Below, in pieces: positions 59,503 to 64,000 of a stretch of 64,000 bases of DNA. The notes beneath the pieces were generated by a model. That model saw only the letters and a list, made by a program, of their open reading frames with translations. It searched no databases and had not been told where the DNA came from. The number at the start of each line of letters is the position of its first letter. Within the stretch, counting starts at the first letter, position 1. The stretch comes from Egibacter rhizosphaerae (GTDB lineage: Bacteria > Actinomycetota > Nitriliruptoria > Euzebyales > Egibacteraceae): NCBI RefSeq assembly GCF_004322855.1, contig NZ_CP036402.1:1612001-1676000 (forward strand), written 5' to 3'. The position numbers and the translations under genes are program-made.

Positions 59503-60399
59503 ATGTCCATGTCCGCCCTGCTCTCGGCCGCCACGACCACGCACGGGTGCGTCACCACCGCCCAGGCCAACGCGCTCGGAATCGGCGAGGGCAAACTGCG
59601 TCAGCTGCGCCGAGAAGGCGTGTTGGAGACGGTGCACCGTGGCGTGCACCGCGTGGCCGGCATCCCTCACACCGCGCACCAGCCGGTGGCAGCCGCGCTG
59701 CTGGCCCTGGGCGATCGTGCGGCGGCCTCCCACGGCAGCGCGGCCCACCTGCTGGGCCTGGAACGCGTGCCTCGGCCGCTCCGACCACAGCTGCTCGTGA
59801 GCGGCAGCCACCGCAGCGAGCTGCCAGGCGTCGACGTGCGACGGACACGGACTCTGCCCGCCAAGGACGTCTGCGTCGTCGAAGGGCTGCGCTGTACGAC
59901 CGGGGCCCGAACGATCATCGATCTCGCCGCGACACTGTCGGCCGAGGACGTGATCGCGCTCGTCGACGACGCGATCTGCGCCCGGGTCACCTCGCGCACG
60001 TGGCTGCACGCCCGGGCGACGGCGCTGTCAGTCGGTCGCTCCGGTGTGCGGACCGTGGCGCGGGTGACCCATACCGATGCTCCGGGCGTCTTCTGGTCCT
60101 GGCTGGAGCGGCGGTTCGACCAGGTGGTGCGGGCTGCGGCGTTGCCGCCACCCGTCTTCAACACTCCGCTGCCCGGGCACCCGCACATCGTCGTCGACGC
60201 CCTCTGGCTCGACCCACCGCTCGTGGTCGAGCTCGACGGCCTGCGGTTCCATGGCTCACCCGCACAGCGCCGCAAGGACAGCGCACGCGCCAACGAGATC
60301 GCGCTCGCCGGCTATCCCCTGCTGCGATTCACCTGGCAGGACGTCGTGGGCGAGCCGCAGCGGGTCGCTCGGGAGCTGCGCGCCGCTCTGCACGCGTAA
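59503..60399 (+). CDS. AbiEi-like N-terminal domain with DUF559 endonuclease-like C-terminus
   Basis: A 298-residue protein of a family common in actinobacteria. Residues 1-60 form a winged helix of the AbiEi antitoxin type (HGCVTTAQANALGIGEGKLR, HRGVHRVAG). Residues 205-298 resemble DUF559/Vsr-like PD-(D/E)xK nucleases: HIVVDALWLDPPLVVELDGL, then RRKDSARANEIALAGYPLLR and a final FTWQDVV. Nuclease activity is inferred. ATG 59503 is chosen; another ATG lies six bases on. It is flanked by related GTGCGTTG elements, consistent with movement as a cassette, and no AbiEii toxin gene adjoins. Confidence 0.8.
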   Translation: MSMSALLSAATTTHGCVTTAQANALGIGEGKLRQLRREGVLETVHRGVHRVAGIPHTAHQPVAAALLALGDRAAASHGSAAHLLGLERVPRPLRPQLLVSGSHRSELPGVDVRRTRTLPAKDVCVVEGLRCTTGARTIIDLAATLSAEDVIALVDDAICARVTSRTWLHARATALSVGRSGVRTVARVTHTDAPGVFWSWLERRFDQVVRAAALPPPVFNTPLPGHPHIVVDALWLDPPLVVELDGLRFHGSPAQRRKDSARANEIALAGYPLLRFTWQDVVGEPQRVARELRAALHA

Positions 60400-60420
60400 C
60401 CCGGGACGTCACGCGCCGGG

Positions 60421-60530
60421 ATGTGTCGATCAACCGACCCCCGACGACGGTCCGTCAACGCAGCCCCGATCGGAACACCGGAACGTGCGTTGATCAGCCG
60501 ACGCCGGGCGTGGCTCAGTCAACACTGCCG
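60421..60530. repeat. Two degenerate repeat units after the DUF559 gene
   Basis: GTGTCGATCAACCGAC at 60421 and GTGCGTTGATCAGCCGAC at 60485 each lead, about 35 bp later, to a GTCAAC(G/A)C(A/T)GCC box, making two diverged copies of a roughly 64-bp unit. A related GTGCGTTGGCCAGCCG lies at 59380-59395 on the other side of the gene. Confidence 0.6.
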
Positions 60531-60553
60531 CGACGGAGCGGGTGCTCGTTGCC

Positions 60554-61591
60554 TCAGGCGTGGCCGCGCGCGATGAGCTCCTCGGCGATCTGCAGCGTGT
60601 TCAGCGCTGCGCCCTTGAGCAGGTTGTCGCCGGTCACCCAGAGGTTCAGCGCCTGCGGGTCCACGAGGTCGTCACGAACCCGGCCGACGACCGTCTCGCT
60701 CCGGCCAGCCCACTCGAGTGGAGTTGGAAGCTCGTCGGTGAGGAGGTTCGGGAACGCCTCCAGCACCTCGAGCGCCGCCGAAGCGGTTACCTCACGGGAG
60801 AACGTCGCCCGCACCTGGATCGCGTGGCCGACCACGACGGGCACTCGCACGCAGGTAGGCGTGACCGGCAGATCCGCGATACCCAGGATCTTGCGGGACT
60901 CGTTCTGGAGCTTCATCTCCTCGTCGGTGTAGCCGCGCTCGTCGACCTCTCCCATCTTCGGTACGACGTTGAACGCCAGCGGCGCGGCGTGGACCTCGTG
61001 GCTCACGCGCTTGGCGGCAGCCGCACCGTCCGAGCGCAGCAACTCCGGATCGTCGATGAGCTCGCGAGCCTGGGTCATCAACTCGTCGATGCCCTTCTGC
61101 CCCGCGCCACCGGCTGCCTGGAAGCTCGTCGCCGTGAACCCGGTCAGACCGAACGCGTCGTGCAACGCCTTGAGCGGCAGCATCGCCACCATCGTCGTGC
61201 AGTTCGGGTTCGCGACGATGCCCCTCGGGGGCCGCTGATCGAGCACGCCCGCGTTCACCTCGGTGACGACGAGCGGCACCTGGGGGTCCAGGCGCCACGC
61301 CGACGAGTTGTCCACGACGAGCGCGCCCGCGTCGACGGCCTGCGGCGCGTACTCCTTCGAGCGCCCGCCGCCAGCGCTGAACAGGGCGAGGTCCACCCCC
61401 TCGAAGACGTCCGGGTCGGAGAGCGCTCGGACGGTGACCTGCTCGCCCCGGACGGTGAGCTCGGTCCCCGCGGATCGCTCGCTCGCGACGAGGCGGATCT
61501 CGTCGGCGGGCAGGTCGCGTTCGGCGAGCAGGCGTCGCAGCTCGCGGCCGACCGCGCCGGTCGCGCCGACGATGGCAACGGTGCGGGTCAT
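60554..61591 (-). CDS. asd: Aspartate-semialdehyde dehydrogenase
   Basis: A 345-residue NADP-dependent enzyme reducing aspartyl phosphate to aspartate semialdehyde, for lysine, diaminopimelate, threonine and methionine. N-terminal nucleotide loop [18 protein letters not shown], active-site Cys131 in [10 protein letters not shown] and substrate site segments [16 protein letters not shown] are present. The ATG overlaps the lysC stop (ATGA), so kinase and dehydrogenase are co-translated, matching the order of their reactions. Confidence 0.96.
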   Translation of the reverse strand: MTRTVAIVGATGAVGRELRRLLAERDLPADEIRLVASERSAGTELTVRGEQVTVRALSDPDVFEGVDLALFSAGGGRSKEYAPQAVDAGALVVDNSSAWRLDPQVPLVVTEVNAGVLDQRPPRGIVANPNCTTMVAMLPLKALHDAFGLTGFTATSFQAAGGAGQKGIDELMTQARELIDDPELLRSDGAAAAKRVSHEVHAAPLAFNVVPKMGEVDERGYTDEEMKLQNESRKILGIADLPVTPTCVRVPVVVGHAIQVRATFSREVTASAALEVLEAFPNLLTDELPTPLEWAGRSETVVGRVRDDLVDPQALNLWVTGDNLLKGAALNTLQIAEELIARGHA

Positions 61592-62103
61592 ACGTGAACC
61601 TCCCCTTCGCCGAAGGCGGCTTCGACCTCGTCCCCGAGGCCGAAGCGCTCGTGCACCGCCCGGACCGCCGTCTCGACGTCCTGTTGCCGGACCACGACGG
61701 ACACGCGGATGGTCGAGGTCGAGATGGCCTCGATGTTCACATCCGCGTCCGAGAGTGCCTGGAACATCGCCGCGGCCACGCCCGGGTGGGTCTTCATGCC
61801 CGCTCCCACGAGGCTCACCTTGCCGACGGCCTCGTCGAGCACGACCTCCTCCATCCCCACGTCGGCCCGCAACTCCTCGAGCCGCTGGACCGCCTTCGGG
61901 CCGTCGGCGATCGGCAGGGTGAACGAGATGTCGGTCGTCCCGTCGTCGCTCACGTTCTGCACGATCATGTCGATGTTGATGCTCTCGTCGGCGAGTGCCG
62001 AGAAGATCTTGGCCGCGACCCCGGGCTTGTCGGGCACCCGGCGGACGACGAGCTTGCCCTCGCTCGTGTCGTGCGCGACGCCCGAGATGATCGCCTGCTC
62101 CAT
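61588..62103 (-). CDS. Aspartokinase beta subunit (internal in-frame start)
   Basis: Within lysC, ATG 62103 ([20 protein letters not shown]) is preceded by GAGAGGG at good spacing. The product would be the 171-residue ACT-domain half. In Corynebacterium glutamicum and Bacillus the beta subunit starts at the same place with a very similar sequence, so an alpha2-beta2 enzyme is likely. Confidence 0.75.
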   Translation of the reverse strand: MEQAIISGVAHDTSEGKLVVRRVPDKPGVAAKIFSALADESINIDMIVQNVSDDGTTDISFTLPIADGPKAVQRLEELRADVGMEEVVLDEAVGKVSLVGAGMKTHPGVAAAMFQALSDADVNIEAISTSTIRVSVVVRQQDVETAVRAVHERFGLGDEVEAAFGEGEVHV

Positions 62104-62838
62104 GGTTCCGTCCCTCTCGACCCAGGTGCCCTCGTGAAACGTGAAGGAGCTCCGCACGTGGATGCGGACCCCGTGATTGCGCGCGTACTCGACGGAGCGG
62201 ACCTGCAGCACCTTGGCGCCGCTCGCCGCAAGCTCGAGCATCTCCTCGTGCGTGACGCGGTCGAGCTTGTGTGCTCGCGGGGCGATGCGCGGGTCCGCGG
62301 TGTAGACCCCGTCGACGTCGGTGTAGATCTCGCAGAGGTCGGCCTCGAGAGCGGCGGCGAGCGCGACCGCGGTCGTGTCACTGCCACCGCGCCCGAGCGT
62401 GGTCACGTCCTTCGAGTCGCGGGAGACTCCCTGGAACCCGGCGACGATGACGACGTGGCCCTCATGGATCGCGTCGGTGATGCGCCCCGGCGTGATGTCG
62501 ATGATGCGGGCCTTGCCGTGGCTCGCATCGGTGATGATGCCGGCCTGGCTGCCGGTGAAGCTCCGGGCGGTGAGGCCGCGCTCGCTGATGGCCATTGCGA
62601 GCAGGGCCATCGAAATCCGCTCGCCCGCGGTGAGCAGCATGTCGAACTCGCGCCCCGGCGGGATCTCGCTGATCTCATGCGCTTGGCGGATGAGCTGGTC
62701 CGTCGTCTTGCCCATCGCGGAGACGACCACGACGACATCGTCACCGTCGCGCTTGGCGCGCGCGATCCGATCCGCCACCGCCTGGACCCGATCGGTGTCC
62801 GCGACACTCGACCCACCGAACTTCTGAACGACGAGCAC
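61588..62838 (-). CDS. lysC: Aspartate kinase
   Basis: A 416-residue kinase catalysing the first step of the aspartate pathway. The N-terminal [20 protein letters not shown], the [16 protein letters not shown] block and two C-terminal ACT domains (about 265-410) are present; the ACT domains give feedback inhibition by lysine and/or threonine. GTG 62838 has GGGAG seven bases upstream. A second start inside the gene (62103) would give the beta subunit. A minus-strand TAGCAT box 36 bp upstream is the probable promoter. Confidence 0.96.
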   Translation of the reverse strand: MLVVQKFGGSSVADTDRVQAVADRIARAKRDGDDVVVVVSAMGKTTDQLIRQAHEISEIPPGREFDMLLTAGERISMALLAMAISERGLTARSFTGSQAGIITDASHGKARIIDITPGRITDAIHEGHVVIVAGFQGVSRDSKDVTTLGRGGSDTTAVALAAALEADLCEIYTDVDGVYTADPRIAPRAHKLDRVTHEEMLELAASGAKVLQVRSVEYARNHGVRIHVRSSFTFHEGTWVERDGTMEQAIISGVAHDTSEGKLVVRRVPDKPGVAAKIFSALADESINIDMIVQNVSDDGTTDISFTLPIADGPKAVQRLEELRADVGMEEVVLDEAVGKVSLVGAGMKTHPGVAAAMFQALSDADVNIEAISTSTIRVSVVVRQQDVETAVRAVHERFGLGDEVEAAFGEGEVHV

Positions 62839-62873
62839 CCACGCACTCCCACGGTCGCGGACAGGACGCTCCC

Positions 62874-62894
62874 ATGCTAGCCAGTGACCGTCAC
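62874..62894 (-). promoter_or_regulatory. lysC -10 box TAGCAT with adjacent palindrome
   Basis: Minus-strand TAGCAT (62874-62879) 36 bp before the lysC GTG. Next to it, GTGAC-C-GTCAC (62884-62894) is a perfect short palindrome that could be an operator. No clear -35 element was found. Confidence 0.4.
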
Positions 62895-63036
62895 CGCTCG
62901 CGCTCGTGGATCGGCGGTCCCCACGACGAGCCCCGTACCACGGGGCGAGAAGGGGGCAAGTCCACGCGCCTGCCACGCACGCCCGCGGTCCTCACGCTGG
63001 TGGACACCGACATCGATCGGAGAGGAGGAAACCGCC

Positions 63037-63234
63037 ATGCGCACGAAGACGATCCGCCGTCTCAGCATCATGTCGGCCGCGCTGCTGTCCCTGGGCCTGG
63101 TGGCCTGCGAGGACATCGAGGATGCCGGTGACGAGCCGGCCGATGACGGGGTCGAGGAGCCCGACGACGAGCTCGACGAGGACCTCGACGACGAGGGCGA
63201 CGGCCTCGACGACGAGGGTGACGACCTCGACTAG
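63037..63234 (+). CDS. Small acidic lipoprotein
   Basis: A 65-residue protein: a lipoprotein signal with lipobox LGLVAC (lipidated Cys24), then about 40 residues nearly all Asp, Glu and Gly (DDELDEDLDDEGDGLDDEGD). It is too short to hold a folded domain. ATG 63037 has an excellent GAGAGGAGGAAA site, arguing that it is a real gene. It might bind cations or act as a charged cell-surface tether; no function is known. Confidence 0.8.
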   Translation: MRTKTIRRLSIMSAALLSLGLVACEDIEDAGDEPADDGVEEPDDELDEDLDDEGDGLDDEGDDLD

Positions 63235-63241
63235 CCGCACC

Positions 63242-63261
63242 GGCGAGGCCGAGGCCTCGCC
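63242..63261 (+). terminator. Hairpin after the acidic lipoprotein gene
   Basis: GGCGAGGC-CGAG-GCCTCGCC, a perfect 8-bp stem with a four-base loop, directly after the stop codon. Confidence 0.6.
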
Positions 63262-63291
63262 ACCGACGCAGCCAAGCGTCGCGACCACCCT

Positions 63292-63319
63292 GCGCCGCGG
63301 CCCAGAGAGGCCGCGGCGC
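63292..63319 (-). terminator. recR terminator hairpin
   Basis: Perfect 11-bp arms GCGCCGCGGCC and GGCCGCGGCGC around a six-base loop, touching the recR stop codon. With the preceding hairpin it separates convergent genes. Confidence 0.65.
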
Positions 63320-63912
63320 TACACCTCCGTCCGACCGGTGAAAGCACGGCCGAGGGTCACCTCGTCGGCGTACTCCAGATCGCCTCCCACCGGCAATCCC
63401 GACGCGATGCGGCTGACGCGCACTCCGGTCGCCTTGAGTTGGCGCGCGAGGTAGCTCGCGGTCGTCTCCCCCTCGATGTTGGGATTCGTCGCGAGCACGA
63501 CCTCCTGCACGTCCTCGTCGGTCAGCCGGCTCATGAGCTCGGCGATGCGCAGCTGCTCCGGCCCGACCCCATCGATCGGGCTGATGGCACCGCCGAGCAC
63601 GTGGTAGCGGCCCCGGAACTCGCTCGTCTTCTCGATGGCCATGAGATCGCGTGGTTCCTCGACGACGCAGATCAGCCGTGGGTCGCGCCGGGCATCACGG
63701 CAGATGCGACATTCCTCGGCCTCGCTGACGTTCCCGCACCGGACGCAGAAGCGCACCTCGCTCGCAACGCGTGTGATCGCGTTCGCGAGCCGCTCGGAGT
63801 CGGCGCTGTCGACGGTCAGGAGATGAAAGGCGATCCGCTGGGCGCTCTTCGGTCCGACCCCGGGCAGGCGACCCAGCTCGGTGATGAGGTCCTGGACGGG
63901 ACCCTCGTACAT
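63319..63912 (-). CDS. recR: Recombination protein RecR
   Basis: A 197-residue DNA-repair protein that works with RecF and RecO to load RecA on gapped DNA. It has the N-terminal helix-hairpin-helix [17 protein letters not shown], the C4 zinc finger ([16 protein letters not shown]), a Toprim domain ([16 protein letters not shown] and [16 protein letters not shown]) and the final [15 protein letters not shown]. Length is standard. It follows the ybaB gene by 14 bp, the usual dnaX-ybaB-recR order. Confidence 0.96.
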   Translation of the reverse strand: MYEGPVQDLITELGRLPGVGPKSAQRIAFHLLTVDSADSERLANAITRVASEVRFCVRCGNVSEAEECRICRDARRDPRLICVVEEPRDLMAIEKTSEFRGRYHVLGGAISPIDGVGPEQLRIAELMSRLTDEDVQEVVLATNPNIEGETTASYLARQLKATGVRVSRIASGLPVGGDLEYADEVTLGRAFTGRTEV

Positions 63913-63926
63913 CGGCCGGCGCCCGC

Positions 63927-64000
63927 CTAGACCATGCCGGGCGGCAGCCCGAGCTCGCCGGCCAAGCCGCCGAGCTGGTCCTGCTCGTACTCGTTCGCCG
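63927..64000 (-). CDS. YbaB/EbfC nucleoid-associated protein, C-terminal fragment
   Basis: Only the last 23 or so codons are in the window, ending in [14 protein letters not shown], the usual YbaB/EbfC tail. The protein is a small DNA-binding dimer. The call rests on the tail and on recR being next to it. Confidence 0.8.
   Translation of the reverse strand, partial: ANEYEQDQLGGLAGELGLPPGMV

Noticed and set aside
59098-60399. A toxin-antitoxin pair made of the RHH protein and the AbiEi/DUF559 protein
   Set aside because: The two genes are divergent, each is antitoxin-like at its DNA-binding end, and neither has a recognised toxin partner; adjacency alone is not enough.

Overview
This 64 kb window comes from a very GC-rich bacterial chromosome, almost certainly an actinomycete (Actinomycetota). 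Evidence: a four-cysteine WhiB regulator, a SARP/AfsR-type regulator, an aspartokinase with the internal beta-subunit start known from Corynebacterium, TANNNT -10 boxes placed 6-9 nt before start codons (leaderless transcripts), and the block ridA-whiB-(two Get3/ArsA-like ATPases)-PASTA penicillin-binding protein-metallophosphoesterase, which matches the Mycobacterium tuberculosis Rv3678c-Rv3683 neighbourhood. Asp/Glu-rich tails and linkers recur in exported proteins and would fit a salt- or alkali-tolerant, deep-branching lineage such as Nitriliruptoria; that placement is inference. Both edges cut genes: 2-oxoglutarate dehydrogenase E1 on the left and YbaB/EbfC on the right.

Layout. 1-2.1 kb: end of kgd/sucA and a universal stress protein. 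2.1-10.1 kb: six minus-strand genes that look like one catabolic operon: RpiR regulator, enoyl-CoA hydratase-like protein, NDP-forming acyl-CoA synthetase, then a TAXI-type TRAP uptake system (binding lipoprotein, DUF1850 protein, fused permease). Five of the six genes overlap a neighbour by a few bases, so import and CoA activation of an organic acid are probably co-regulated. 10.3-20.3 kb: M18 aminopeptidase, AI-2E-family membrane protein, BioY, class IV aminotransferase, small conserved proteins, PrmA-like and TrmA-like methyltransferases, PBP4-type carboxypeptidase. 20.4-29.5 kb: a CarH-like B12-binding regulator with a promoter/operator-like site upstream, phosphofructokinase, a NatAB-like ABC exporter, an inositol-phosphatase family protein, ArfB, and a GNAT-acyl-CoA synthetase fusion. 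29.6-40.6 kb: SARP regulator, small proteins, mismatch DNA glycosylase, acyltransferase, PEP carboxykinase, a NUDIX plus metallo-beta-lactamase-fold fusion, acyl-CoA dehydrogenase. 41.0-46.5 kb: selA, a ClC channel with CBS domains, selB (selenocysteine insertion). 46.5-55.4 kb: the WhiB/Get3-like/PBP block with an inserted NfeD-like gene, ending in tRNA-Pro(CGG). 55.4-60.4 kb: MazG-like and Eis-like proteins, a VOC protein, a methyltransferase, an RHH regulator driving a VOC gene interrupted by one in-frame TGA, and an AbiEi/DUF559 protein. 60.5-64 kb: lysC-asd, an acidic lipoprotein, recR and ybaB.

Most notable: (1) the 120-codon VOC gene at 58.7-59.0 kb whose only interruption is UGA, in a genome carrying selA and selB, so selenocysteine or other recoding competes with simple pseudogenisation; (2) the B12-dependent, possibly light-sensing regulator at 20.5 kb, with the W-x9-EH motif of CarH but an excisionase-type DNA-binding domain; (3) the import-and-activate TRAP operon; (4) the NUDIX-MBL fusion with an internal ribosome-binding site; (5) many short tandem repeats in intergenic DNA. 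All calls are by eye from the sequence; no database search or folding was run.
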